Positions 16,442 through 24,783 of a DNA stretch of 49,591 nucleotides are shown here, one piece after another. Every line of letters begins with the position of its first letter. Positions within the stretch are counted from its first letter, which is position 1. The stretch covers positions 1 through 49,591 of the forward strand of contig CADCIQ010000033.1 in the NCBI GenBank assembly GCA_902801425.1, read 5' to 3'. Made by a program: the position numbers and the translations under genes. The DNA is from an uncultured Bacteroidales bacterium. GTDB lineage: Bacteria > Bacteroidota > Bacteroidia > Bacteroidales > Bacteroidaceae. Under the pieces are notes generated by a model. The model searched no databases, was not told the origin of the DNA, and saw only the letters and a program-made list of their open reading frames with translations.

Positions 16442-17620
16442 TTACTTATTCCCACTCTTCTTCCTTCCCGGAGGGCCTGGCATGAATGGATTGCTATTCC
16501 CTCCAGGTCCTGGCATCATGGCTGGCATACCAGAAGAGAAGCCTGTGAGAACCTCTTTGCCTGCGCTAACACCTTCCGTAATCTCGGTAAGAGCACCATT
16601 GCTGATACCTGTCTTTACGGCGATAGCCTCGATGTTCTTGCCATTCTTAATCCATACCTTTGTCTTTGACTTACAGTCTATGATCTTGCCTTCAGGCTCG
16701 AGCATAGATTCAAGAGGAGCGAAACGAAGGGCTGCAACAGGAGCTGCAAGTACATTTTGTTTTTCCTGAGTGATGATAGTCACATTTGCTGTAAGCCCCG
16801 GTTTGAGCTTGAGGTCTGAGTTTGGGGCGGAGATAACAACCTCGTAGGTAACCACGTTATTTGTCGTCGTAGCCGACTGGCGAACCTGTGTTACCTTACC
16901 CTCGAAGGTATCATCAGGATAGGCATCAACGGTAAAAGTAACGCGAGCACCTTCCTTGACATCTGCAATATCAGCCTCATCAACATCTGCCACAACCTGC
17001 ATGTTTGTAAGATCCTGAGCGATGGTGAAAAGCTCAGGGGTGTTGAAACTTGCAGCCACGGTCTGACCTTCCTCAACTGCCTTGCTGAGTACCACGCCAT
17101 CAATAGGAGATGTGATAGTGGCATAGCTAAGGTTTGTCTGCGCCTTTTGCACGCTCTCCTTTGCCGTAGTCACGCTCTCCTGAGCCTGAAGATATGCAAG
17201 CTTTGCATTCTCGAAGTCATCAGCAGAAACAAGTCCCTTGTCGAAGAGAGTCTTGTAACGGTCAAAATTCGACTTCTGATAAGCCAGTTTGCTTTCTGCA
17301 GAAGATAGATTTGCTTTCTGTGTAGAGAGGTCAGAGATAAGGTTTGTCTTGTCAAGTTCGGCAATTACCTGTCCTTTCTTAACCACGCTATTATAGTCAA
17401 CATACAGATGGCTGACGATACCACTCACCTGAGTACCTACCGTTACGCTTGTTACAGGTTCGATAGTTCCAGTAGCAGTAATACTGCTTGATATAGTGGT
17501 GTTTATGATAGTAGCTGTTTCCAAACTAACCTTTGTCTCTTTCTTTCCAGAGAAAAAGAATCCAGCCAATGCAACCACAGCCACAGCAGCCACACCACCG
17601 ATTATAACTTTCTTGTTCAT
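16442..17620 (-). CDS. MacA-like periplasmic adaptor (HlyD/RND-type membrane fusion protein)
   Basis: 392 residues. An N-terminal membrane anchor (VIIGGVAAVAVVALAGFFF), a barrel-sandwich half (TGTIEPVTSVTVGTQVSG), a coiled-coil hairpin (about 95-165, rich in KANLSSAESKLAYQ-type heptads), the second lipoyl half (ITSPIDGVVLSKAVEEGQTV), and a beta-barrel/membrane-proximal region. It bridges the inner-membrane MacB-type complex and the TolC channel. The C-terminus is glycine/proline-rich (MPAMMPGPGG) and ends in a basic patch. Second gene of the operon; a palindromic repeat separates it from both neighbours. Confidence 0.93.
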   Translation of the reverse strand: MNKKVIIGGVAAVAVVALAGFFFSGKKETKVSLETATIINTTISSSITATGTIEPVTSVTVGTQVSGIVSHLYVDYNSVVKKGQVIAELDKTNLISDLSTQKANLSSAESKLAYQKSNFDRYKTLFDKGLVSADDFENAKLAYLQAQESVTTAKESVQKAQTNLSYATITSPIDGVVLSKAVEEGQTVAASFNTPELFTIAQDLTNMQVVADVDEADIADVKEGARVTFTVDAYPDDTFEGKVTQVRQSATTTNNVVTYEVVISAPNSDLKLKPGLTANVTIITQEKQNVLAAPVAALRFAPLESMLEPEGKIIDCKSKTKVWIKNGKNIEAIAVKTGISNGALTEITEGVSAGKEVLTGFSSGMPAMMPGPGGNSNPFMPGPPGRKKSGNK

Positions 17621-17628
17621 AGTCTAAA

Positions 17629-17806
17629 AGCCTAACCAAGCCTTCCCAAAGGGAAGGATGTTTTATAGTACTAATCCCTTAAAAAGGAAGCTTGAGTTAG
17701 TTTTATAATTAAATGGTTACTAATTTCTTGATTTGAAAAATGTATCTACTCCCCCTTGAGGGGGTGAGGGGGGAGGAGCCCTCCCTTGGGGAGGGACTGG
17801 GTAGGC
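17629..17806. repeat. Palindromic gene-border element, tolC/adaptor gap
   Basis: It begins with a 34-bp sequence (17629-17662, GCCTAACCAAGCCTTCCC then AAAGGGAAGGATGTT) that recurs at 30954-30988 and, as a perfect inverted pair, at 40393-40427 and 40527-40560. The right part is a second hairpin of CCCTCCCTTGGGGAGGG type ending GGTAGGC. It fills the 186-bp gap. Confidence 0.8.
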
Positions 17807-19132
17807 CTATCTCTGATAAAACTCCAGCATCTTGATATTCAGAATTGTCATGTACTTGCTCTGAAGCTCACTCTGCTGAGCTGAAAGAAGTCGTGACTTT
17901 CCATCCTGAAGTTCCACGATGTTTTTAAGACCGAGACGGAACTGTTCGCTAAGGAGTTCATAGCTTGTCTGCGCGCTCTCCGTACTTACCTTTGCAGCCT
18001 TATATTGCTGTTGGTTGTTCTCTGCCTGAATCCAGTAGTTTTCTAGGGTGCTGTAAAGCGATGTCTGCTTGTCCTGAAGGTCGAGCAAAGCTTGCTGACG
18101 ACTAATTTCAGCCTTGTTTACTGCTGTTTTCTTCTGACGTTGGTCGATAATAGGAACGCTGACATTCACGCCTGCACCCATACTGAAGTTCTGCTTTGCC
18201 TGATTACCCCAGCCAAGGTCGCTCATGGATGATGTGCTTGTACCTGCATTTGCATTAAGAGAAACAGTAGGAAGCGACTGGGCATTTGCTATTTTCTTGC
18301 TGACTTCCGAGGATTCTATCTGAAGTTGCAGGCTCTTGAACTCAGGACGGTTTGCAAGAGCCTTTTCATATACACGTTGCAAAGAAGGTATCTGTGCCAA
18401 AGCCATAGCATCAGTAGCCTCCAGACCGCTTATCTCGAATGGTTCGTTTGATGTAATCTGCAAGAGCTGTTTCAACTGACGCTTGTAGTTGCGAGCCTGA
18501 CTCTCAGCCGATACCACGTTGTATTCATCCTGAGCACGCTGGGCTGTGAGTTGCATAAGGTCAGCCTTACTCATCTTACCAACCTCAACCATATCCTTTC
18601 CGCGGTTCTCATTAGTCTTAGAGAACTCAAGGGTGGCCTTCTGTACCTTTATATTCTCTTCGGTATATGCTATTTGAACATAGAGCTGGGCTATCTGTTC
18701 CTCGATGCTACGTGCGCTTGCTGTTGAGTCTGCATCATTCTTGGCAAGGGCAATCTCGTTGAGCTTCACTTGATTATGGTTCCTGTTGCCGTTCCAGACA
18801 GTCCAGTTGCCGTTGAGGCTATACGATCCATTATAGTAAACCTTATCCACGCTTGCCATAGCCTGACCATCTACCACGGTTGACATACCAGCCGTAGGCC
18901 AAGGACGATAATTGATGTTCTGACTCGTGGAGAAATTCAAGGACGGCAAGAGCTGTGCCTTAGATGACAACAAGTCCTCGTTTGTTGACATACGCTGAAG
19001 CCCCGACTTCTTTAGCGAGATGTTGTTCGCCATGGCATAGTCTATACATTCCTGCATCGTCCACTTCTTTTGTGCTGAAAGTGGTAGCGAGGAAACGAGC
19101 AACGCGGCTAATAAATAGTTTTTTATATTCAT
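17807..19132 (-). CDS. TolC-family outer-membrane efflux protein
   Basis: 441 residues, signal peptide MNIKNYLLAALLVSSLPLSA, then two OEP repeats with the typical start WTMQECIDYAMANNISLKK and long coiled-coil segments (about 160-230 and 360-430). It forms the outer-membrane channel and periplasmic tunnel for the MacAB-like pump encoded downstream. First gene of the six-gene operon, with a canonical promoter about 130 bp upstream. The 5' region is shared with a divergent peptide gene at 19526. Confidence 0.93.
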   Translation of the reverse strand: MNIKNYLLAALLVSSLPLSAQKKWTMQECIDYAMANNISLKKSGLQRMSTNEDLLSSKAQLLPSLNFSTSQNINYRPWPTAGMSTVVDGQAMASVDKVYYNGSYSLNGNWTVWNGNRNHNQVKLNEIALAKNDADSTASARSIEEQIAQLYVQIAYTEENIKVQKATLEFSKTNENRGKDMVEVGKMSKADLMQLTAQRAQDEYNVVSAESQARNYKRQLKQLLQITSNEPFEISGLEATDAMALAQIPSLQRVYEKALANRPEFKSLQLQIESSEVSKKIANAQSLPTVSLNANAGTSTSSMSDLGWGNQAKQNFSMGAGVNVSVPIIDQRQKKTAVNKAEISRQQALLDLQDKQTSLYSTLENYWIQAENNQQQYKAAKVSTESAQTSYELLSEQFRLGLKNIVELQDGKSRLLSAQQSELQSKYMTILNIKMLEFYQR

Positions 19133-19265
19133 TGTTATTAAATTAATGCGATGTGCATGTTTGTTTTTACTCGTTGATTTCGATCTGTAAGCCTTTTCTT
19201 TATGATATTCGCAGCTTCATAGATGCGATGAGCGGATTTATAGGTATGATTGCAAGAATCGTGGG

Positions 19266-19296
19266 CAAAAGTAAGCATTTTATACATAATATCAAA
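19266..19296 (-). promoter_or_regulatory. Promoter of the tolC-macAB-LytTR operon
   Basis: Minus-strand TTTG (19296-19293), 19-bp spacer, TACTTTTG (19273-19266). The transcript would start near 19259 with a 125-nt leader. About 150 bp separate it from the divergent promoter of the peptide gene. That interval holds a GATACA-AC-GATACA direct repeat (19380-19393), a possible regulator site. Confidence 0.75.
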
Positions 19297-19445
19297 ATCT
19301 GTAACTAAATTTTATAGACATAATATCCTGATTTTTCGACTCAAAATCACATTTTATGAATTATTAAGAAAACAACTTTGATACAACGATACACATTACT
19401 ACAATTTTTTTGAGTGTAAAAAAATATTAAAAAAGTGGATAAATG

Positions 19446-19477
19446 TTTGCACAATTCGGGAATTTTGATTACCTTTG
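19446..19477 (+). promoter_or_regulatory. Promoter of the 50-residue peptide gene
   Basis: TTTG (19446-19449), 20-bp spacer, TACCTTTG (19470-19477): a perfect consensus match, which suggests strong expression. Predicted leader about 42 nt. Confidence 0.85.
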
Positions 19478-19525
19478 TATCGGATTTAATTTTACACTTA
19501 TATTAAAAACTAAAACGATAAGACT

Positions 19526-19678
19526 ATGCAAAACCTACAGAAAAGCAATGATGTTGTTACTACATCTCAGTACACCATCAACAGTAAGAACAAGATGAGA
19601 GACAATATGACTATTACCGGTCAATCATACGGATGTGTTGTTATATCTTGTATTGGATCAGAGTTCTGGATGGACTAA
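19526..19678 (+). CDS. 50-residue peptide, candidate exported signal or bacteriocin precursor
   Basis: A small gene encoding MQNLQKSNDVVTTSQYTIN followed by SKNKMRDNMTITGQSYG and the tail CVVISCIGSEFWMD. The first 35 residues are polar and leader-like; the last 14 are hydrophobic with two cysteines four residues apart and a terminal aromatic/acidic end. It has its own perfect promoter and an 18-bp terminator, so it is a dedicated transcription unit. It faces a TolC-MacAB-LytTR operon, the classic partners of exported peptides. There is no double-glycine leader motif and no C39 peptidase or modification enzyme in the window. It has no family I recognise. Too short for ordinary gene finders; coding status is inferred from the promoter, start, length and terminator fit. 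Confidence 0.65.
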   Translation: MQNLQKSNDVVTTSQYTINSKNKMRDNMTITGQSYGCVVISCIGSEFWMD

Positions 19679-19695
19679 GACCTCTCTTAACAACA

Positions 19696-19740
19696 AACAA
19701 GAACGGTATCACCAATGGTGATACCGTTCTTGTTTTATAT
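19696..19740. terminator. Strong bidirectional terminator
   Basis: A perfect 18-bp stem (19696-19713 with 19717-19734), 3-nt loop AAT, flanked by T- and A-rich sequence. It ends the plus-strand peptide gene and the minus-strand hydrolase gene, whose stop codon abuts the stem at 19735. Confidence 0.9.
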
Positions 19741-20709
19741 CGCCAGCGCATCTTCAAGCTTTCTGTATGCGGAAACTGGGATGTTTGAAGTTATTCTCTT
19801 CAGAAAACCCGTCAGAACCTCTAAGTATTCCTTGTCTGAGGCTGGGTTTATGAAGTCGTGACAAATATAATGCTCATCCCCCTCAACGACAAATGCCTCT
19901 AAATCGTTGGTGTATTTCCTCAGTTCTCGTGCAAGTCTGGAGAAATAGGCATAAGGCACGAACCTGTCTTTCTTGCTCTGCATGAGAAGTATCGGGCGAT
20001 GGTCAACACCCTTCACCTGGCAGAGCTTGGAAAGCGTAATACTATCAGCCGTACTCATATCCATGATATCTTTCATGCTGACATTCGGAAGCTCATATCT
20101 CGGATCTGCGCCCTTGCGGTTATAGGCAAAGTAATCCTCAAACGAAGAGAAAGCCGACAAGGCTATAACGGCATTAATGTCGTAGCTCTCAATCATGGAA
20201 CGGATAGCGACAGTTCCACCCATGGCAACTCCCATTACGATGATAGGGAGATTGGTGTATTCCATCTTTGACTTGATATGGTCAATAACAGCCTGAACAT
20301 CCTTAACCTCCTCATAACGCTTATCGTTAATCGTTATGTGACTGCTAACATCCATTGAGATTGTGGCATACCCAAGTTTATAGAACTCCCTTGCATGGCC
20401 GAAATATGCTGAGACCGATGGAGCATCAATACCAGATATGCAGATTACGATTCCGATAGGAATGGCGGGACATATCTCATATGCCAATACCTCGTTGCCG
20501 TATTGATTTCTGAGTTTTATGGAGTCTGGAGCAGGAAGCCCGAATTGCCATGCGTCGTACTCGGCACTATAATCCACATCCATTCGCTGCAGACATCTGA
20601 TTATCTGCAGCTCCTTATCTGCCATATAGTCATCTGAGCTCACGACTTGAGCACCTACAGATAAGGAGAATAGATTCAATAATAACAGTAGGATATATCC
20701 GAGTTTCAT
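19735..20709 (-). CDS. Secreted alpha/beta-hydrolase-fold protein lacking the nucleophile serine
   Basis: 324 residues with signal peptide MKLGYILLLLLNLFSLSVGA. The alpha/beta-hydrolase fold is visible: an early strand IGIVICISGIDAPS, nucleophile elbow IVMGVAMGGTVA, acid loop LLMQSKKDRFVPYAY and histidine loop VVEGDEHYICHDF. The elbow should read G-x-S-x-G; here it is G-V-A-M-G, so the catalytic serine is alanine while the acid and histidine remain. It may be a pseudoenzyme or binding protein. It converges on the small peptide gene, sharing its terminator. No clear promoter was found in 20710-20937. Confidence 0.8.
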   Translation of the reverse strand: MKLGYILLLLLNLFSLSVGAQVVSSDDYMADKELQIIRCLQRMDVDYSAEYDAWQFGLPAPDSIKLRNQYGNEVLAYEICPAIPIGIVICISGIDAPSVSAYFGHAREFYKLGYATISMDVSSHITINDKRYEEVKDVQAVIDHIKSKMEYTNLPIIVMGVAMGGTVAIRSMIESYDINAVIALSAFSSFEDYFAYNRKGADPRYELPNVSMKDIMDMSTADSITLSKLCQVKGVDHRPILLMQSKKDRFVPYAYFSRLARELRKYTNDLEAFVVEGDEHYICHDFINPASDKEYLEVLTGFLKRITSNIPVSAYRKLEDALAI

Positions 20710-20904
20710 CTCCCCAAGATACGAATTATGAATAAATACACCTTGTATAATATAACTTTGTCAAAAAACTAACGTATGATTCTTTGTCTTATTGCGTAAA
20801 ACGTGGAATTTTTCTATATTTTTTCACTTTTTCCAAATAGTTTTACACTTTTACTTATTGTGTTTCTATCAAAACCTTTCTCATGGCAAGAGGTGGTTAT
20901 CAAC

Positions 20905-20929
20905 AAAAATCCCCCAATGATGGGGGATT
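20905..20929 (-). terminator. Terminator of the unknown secreted-protein gene
   Basis: AATCCCCCA (20908-20916) pairs with TGGGGGATT (20921-20929), loop ATGA, followed on the minus strand by TTTGTTG. It lies 8 bp past the stop codon. Confidence 0.75.
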
Positions 20930-20937
20930 AATAAAGT

Positions 20938-21984
20938 CTAATCATCGTATGTCACAGTATGATTGAGAACTTGCTGATCACCATATTTCTCAATCAAAGG
21001 CATATAACGCGGTTTCCTTCCGCTGAACTTGAATGCCTCTGTGAATATCCTGCTGTAATATTTAATCAGTTTCTTCTTCTTCAGGCATCGCTCAATCCAT
21101 TTATACGACCAATCATTATCGTATGCCATTAGAGCCATGAAATAGAACTGACCTCTGATATAGAAATATCCATTACGGGCGAACATATACTTACCCATTT
21201 CCTCAAGAACCGGCACAAAGGCGGGACAAGGCCATTCTATAACGGCATTAAGTCCCTCGTTTGTGCGACCGAACTCGTCAAGGTCAAGCTCCACCTCTTC
21301 TTCGGGCTTTGCTGCCTGTCCCATGGAATATTCCTTTATTGCTGTTATGATCTTTGGAATATCCCTGTCCTTCTTATATACAGCAACGTATGGCAGCATA
21401 AGACTATCACCCTCATCATACAATCTGCTGAACAAGCGATAATACTTAGGTACGCCCTTACATCTTTTCAGAGCCTCTGCGTAATATCCCTTTGTGCGGA
21501 TGTCGGGATAAGAGATAAACATAGAGTCGAGCTTGTCAATATGCTGGGCTGTGAAGAGTCCTTTCTTTATGGAAGACTGAATAGCCACGAACCTATTTAC
21601 CGTGGTCGTCTTTCCATCTCCGCTTGCCGCCATTGTCACCTTACCGTCGTCACTCAGCATCTTGGGCATGAGATCTGCACAATACTTGCCCTTTCTGAAC
21701 CAAAGGAGCGTGTAATAGGCAAGCATTCGCATAGCCGGCAGCTTGCCATAGATTGCAAGACTGTCCAACTGCTCATCGGTAGCACTCTTCGACAGATTCG
21801 TCTCAAGGGCAAAGCCTGCCTGTGAATCTGTTCTGTAAGACGCATTAATATATGAAATCTGGGAATTACGCATCTCTAGCTCTGCAAGAGCCTTCTTGAA
21901 TGTTGCCTGATCCTGTGCTCTGACAGGGCTCACAAACATAGCCAAAAACAAAGAAAACAATAATAAATTCGGTCTTATTTGCAT
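20938..21984 (-). CDS. Unknown secreted protein
   Basis: 348 residues from the ATG at 21984, with signal peptide MQIRPNLLLFSLFLAMFVSPVRA. The mature part is polar, without transmembrane segments or catalytic motifs that I recognise; it is rich in tyrosine and lysine and looks alpha-helical, with recurring YYRLFSRLYDEGDS and LIKYYSRIF-type helices. A 14-codon extension upstream overlaps the -7 box TACCTTTG at 22004-22011, so the internal start is preferred. It is monocistronic with its own terminator. No function can be assigned. Confidence 0.75.
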   Translation of the reverse strand: MQIRPNLLLFSLFLAMFVSPVRAQDQATFKKALAELEMRNSQISYINASYRTDSQAGFALETNLSKSATDEQLDSLAIYGKLPAMRMLAYYTLLWFRKGKYCADLMPKMLSDDGKVTMAASGDGKTTTVNRFVAIQSSIKKGLFTAQHIDKLDSMFISYPDIRTKGYYAEALKRCKGVPKYYRLFSRLYDEGDSLMLPYVAVYKKDRDIPKIITAIKEYSMGQAAKPEEEVELDLDEFGRTNEGLNAVIEWPCPAFVPVLEEMGKYMFARNGYFYIRGQFYFMALMAYDNDWSYKWIERCLKKKKLIKYYSRIFTEAFKFSGRKPRYMPLIEKYGDQQVLNHTVTYDD

Positions 21985-22003
21985 TTTTTTCGTAATTTGG
22001 CTA

Positions 22004-22011
22004 CAAAGGTA
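22004..22011 (-). promoter_or_regulatory. -7 box of the unknown secreted-protein gene
   Basis: TACCTTTG on the minus strand, 20 bp before the chosen start; no good TTTG at -33. It would give a very short leader. Confidence 0.55.
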
Positions 22012-22306
22012 ATAAATCTTTCGCAAAAAAACATCACGCTATTGTAATTTTTTTCAAAAAAGCGTCGCCATATCAACAAAATCATTTCTTAATATGTAAA
22101 ATGCAAGAGAAGGGGAAGAAGATTTTTCACTTCCTGAGAATAGCATGAAAAACAATCCTGGCTATATTTTTTCTTGCTTATCCCTTTTACGATAATACCT
22201 TTCCGTTATAGTTCCAAATCGATGGAGTTTCACCATGTTTTTTCTGTTCTATTACCAATTTTCTTCCGCTTTTCCTTAGCTTTTTCTTGTATGTTCCTCA
22301 GTAGAT

Positions 22307-22375
22307 ACTCCATACATACTCCATAGTTTCGATGGAGTATCTATGGACTAATAATGGACTAATGATGGAGATACG
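22307..22375. repeat. 11-bp degenerate array, ATGGAGT type, with inverted units
   Basis: Two units ACTCCATACAT and ACTCCATAGTT (22307-22328) face four units ATGGAGTATCT, ATGGACTAATA, ATGGACTAATG and ATGGAGATACG (22332-22375), all 11 bp. The two sets are inverted, forming a hairpin across CG. The remaining gap 21985-22420 holds the promoter above and A/T-rich sequence with no gene. Confidence 0.75.
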
Positions 22376-22420
22376 ACAGTCTGTAGTGTACTAAAGATGC
22401 TGTTTCCTTTGAACTCACAT

Positions 22421-22454
22421 AAAAAGCAAAAGCGCACCTCAAACGAGGTGCGCT
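22421..22454 (-). terminator. Terminator of the pectate lyase gene
   Basis: AGCGCACCTC (22431-22440) pairs with GAGGTGCGCT (22445-22454), 4-nt loop, followed on the minus strand by TTTGCTTTTT. 40 bp past the stop codon. Confidence 0.85.
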
Positions 22455-22494
22455 TTCTATTTACATTATTATACTTTACTCTATAATCTTTACA

Positions 22495-24078
22495 CTATTT
22501 CTTTGCATTCTTCCTTGCCTCTGTAAGGTCAGGATAATACTCTTCGAAGGTCTCTTCGCAATTAGCACGACCAGCCTTTACGATGTCCTCAACAAGACTG
22601 TTGGCATATACTTCAAGGTTGGTGTAGTACTGGCGAGGATCGAGCTTGAAAGTACCGGCATCATCAACATTTGGATTCAGTCCATGAGCCTTCTCCCACT
22701 TGTCTGGCATACCATCACCATCGGTATCAATCTGTGGCTTACCCTTCAATGTTGGCCAGCCGCCAGCATCATCGGCAGAGTCGATAAGACCACCCTCAGA
22801 ACCATTGCTGCCCTCAACTCCGAATGACCCTTTACGAGCGGTAGAGGTTACGCGCTTGTCAATAGCATCACGATCGAATGAGCAACCAGCATAGTCGAGC
22901 ACCTTGTTGAAAAGACGCTGTGGATCCTTGTCGAGACTAACAATTGGATATTCCCAACGCACCTCGTCTGCTGTGAATGGCTCTGGAGCGACACACTTTG
23001 CCTTCCACTCATCGTATGTAAGGTCGCCCTTCTTGTCCATCTTGATAGCCTTAACGCTTGTATTGTCCTTAGTCACCTCCTCAGAGCCCTCCATGAAGTT
23101 GTCCTTGATGTAGATCTGGGCAGGAACACAACGGGCACCATCTTCCTTACAGCAGTTTTTACAGTAGGTTGTAGGGTTGAAGAAGCGTGTCATAGCCTTT
23201 TCCTGAGTTGCAGGGCCCGGCTTATAGTAGTTGTGACGGAGGTTGATCTTCTTAGGTTCCTTGCCTGGCAACTGCTCGCCACCGTATGTAGAGTTACCGC
23301 CCCAGTTGTAGATTACGTTGTTCACGCAATCCACAGGACCTGCAAGCGTTGATACGTAGCCGTGGTCGAAACGTGGCATACGTGAATCGTTGTCGGCAAG
23401 AAGGTTATGGTGGAATGAGGCACGTTCACCACCCCAGATACCTCCATATCCGTGAACAGCATTCTTATTGGCACTTGCGCGAAGACTCTCGGAAAGGATG
23501 CACCATTGGAGGGTGAAGTCCTTGTTGCCATAGAATGAGCCTACCTCGTCAGTACTCCATGACATAGAGCAATGGTCGATAATGATACGACGGTGAGTAG
23601 CGTCGAGACCGTACTTGTCAATGTCGTGGTGGGATGCTGACATAGCATCTGCATCATCAATATCACCCACACGACAACGTAGGAAACGGATGATTACGTT
23701 GTCGGCACTACCGATAGCGAGTGTATAGTTCTTCAGACAGATACCCTTACCTGGGGCTGTCTGACCAAGAATTGTGATACTACCTTTATTAATCTTAAGT
23801 ACGCCTTTGAGCTCAATGGTACCTGCTACATCGAACACGATAATACGTGGTCCTTTCTTCTTTGAAATGTAGTAGCGGAGCATACCCTCGGTAGGGTGCT
23901 CAATGTTATCTTCCAGGGTCGTCACATGGTAAACTTTTCCGCCACGACCGCCAGAGGTGTAGCGGCCATATCCCTCTGCTCCAGGAAAGGCAGGAGCTTG
24001 TGCAAACTGTGCGTTAACAGGCAATAAAGTCATGAGCGACAGCAATGCCATTGCGATTGTCTTTCTAATCATATCCAT
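22495..24078 (-). CDS. Secreted pectate lyase, polysaccharide lyase family 1
   Basis: 527 residues, signal peptide ending near residue 24 (LMTLLPVNA). The start FPGAEGYGRYTSGGRGGKVYHV is diagnostic of Bacteroidota PL1 pectate lyases, followed by beta-helix turns (IIIDHCSMSWSTDE, LLADNDSRMPRFDHG) that carry the calcium and substrate residues. It cuts polygalacturonan by beta-elimination, giving the unsaturated ends that GH105 removes. The C-terminal part has a TSP3/dockerin-like calcium loop, DTDGDGMPDKWEKAHGLNP (about 455-475). The protein starts MDMIRK; MIRK two codons on is equally possible. Single-gene unit with terminator. Confidence 0.92.
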   Translation of the reverse strand: MDMIRKTIAMALLSLMTLLPVNAQFAQAPAFPGAEGYGRYTSGGRGGKVYHVTTLEDNIEHPTEGMLRYYISKKKGPRIIVFDVAGTIELKGVLKINKGSITILGQTAPGKGICLKNYTLAIGSADNVIIRFLRCRVGDIDDADAMSASHHDIDKYGLDATHRRIIIDHCSMSWSTDEVGSFYGNKDFTLQWCILSESLRASANKNAVHGYGGIWGGERASFHHNLLADNDSRMPRFDHGYVSTLAGPVDCVNNVIYNWGGNSTYGGEQLPGKEPKKINLRHNYYKPGPATQEKAMTRFFNPTTYCKNCCKEDGARCVPAQIYIKDNFMEGSEEVTKDNTSVKAIKMDKKGDLTYDEWKAKCVAPEPFTADEVRWEYPIVSLDKDPQRLFNKVLDYAGCSFDRDAIDKRVTSTARKGSFGVEGSNGSEGGLIDSADDAGGWPTLKGKPQIDTDGDGMPDKWEKAHGLNPNVDDAGTFKLDPRQYYTNLEVYANSLVEDIVKAGRANCEETFEEYYPDLTEARKNAKK

Positions 24079-24111
24079 TAAGTTCTTTTGTAGTCAAATT
24101 AGTTGTCGCTG

Positions 24112-24119
24112 CAAATATA
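24112..24119 (-). promoter_or_regulatory. Probable -7 box of the pectate lyase gene
   Basis: TATATTTG on the minus strand 34 bp before the ATG. The -33 position has no TTTG, so support is partial. Confidence 0.4.
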
Positions 24120-24401
24120 CTATTTTTTTTCCATATTATAACATAAAACGGACAAAAAACATTAAAAAACGTAGCTGTTTCATCAATTTGAGTTAAAAAA
24201 TGCAGAAAAATGGAACGGATTCAATTAGAAAAATAGGGTAATTTACATTCCTTCTTTTCCATAAGAATAGGCATCACAATACTCAGAATCTTTGACTTTG
24301 CCATAATGTTTTTTCGCATTCACATTCTTTCCTCTTCCCTTATAAATGCTATTTCCCACCCCCTACACTCAACCTTCACTAAAAAACAGTTTTTTGCGGT
24401 T

Positions 24402-24628
24402 AACTCTACACTCTACACCAAGTGGTTCTCAATTTGTTGAAATACAATAGATTGTAGCGGTGTAGAGTTGGGGATAACTTTACACCAACTCTACATCTCT
24501 ACACCATGTTAAAGACAATAGGCGGTGTATAGAGTGTATAGTTGGTGTAGAGATGAATAGAACTCTACACCGCTGTAAATATCTATGGATCATTGGCTTA
24601 CATGTACTCTGGTGTAGAGTGTAGAGTT
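24402..24628. repeat. Nested palindrome of GTGTAGA heptamers
   Basis: AACTCTACACTCTACACCA (24402-24420) is perfectly inverted at 24610-24628. Inside it GCGGTGTAGAGTT (24458-24470) is inverted at 24561-24573, and a third imperfect pair lies near 24485-24505 and 24524-24545. The whole 227-bp block can fold on itself. No gene is visible in 24120-25060. Confidence 0.8.
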
Positions 24629-24783
24629 TTAAGCAAAATTGTATTTTTTAGAATAAAACGCCCAACACATACAGGATAATCACACTTTTTTCAGAGTCTT
24701 GTCCTTCGCTAAAAAGCCATGCCGCTACCATACCACATAAGACACTTCGCCATAGGTTCGCTATTGGGTATATACAAAAATGG

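Noticed and set aside
19526-19678. Double-glycine (class II) bacteriocin
   Set aside because: There is no GG processing site and no C39 peptidase domain on the neighbouring transporter; kept only as a peptide of unknown type.
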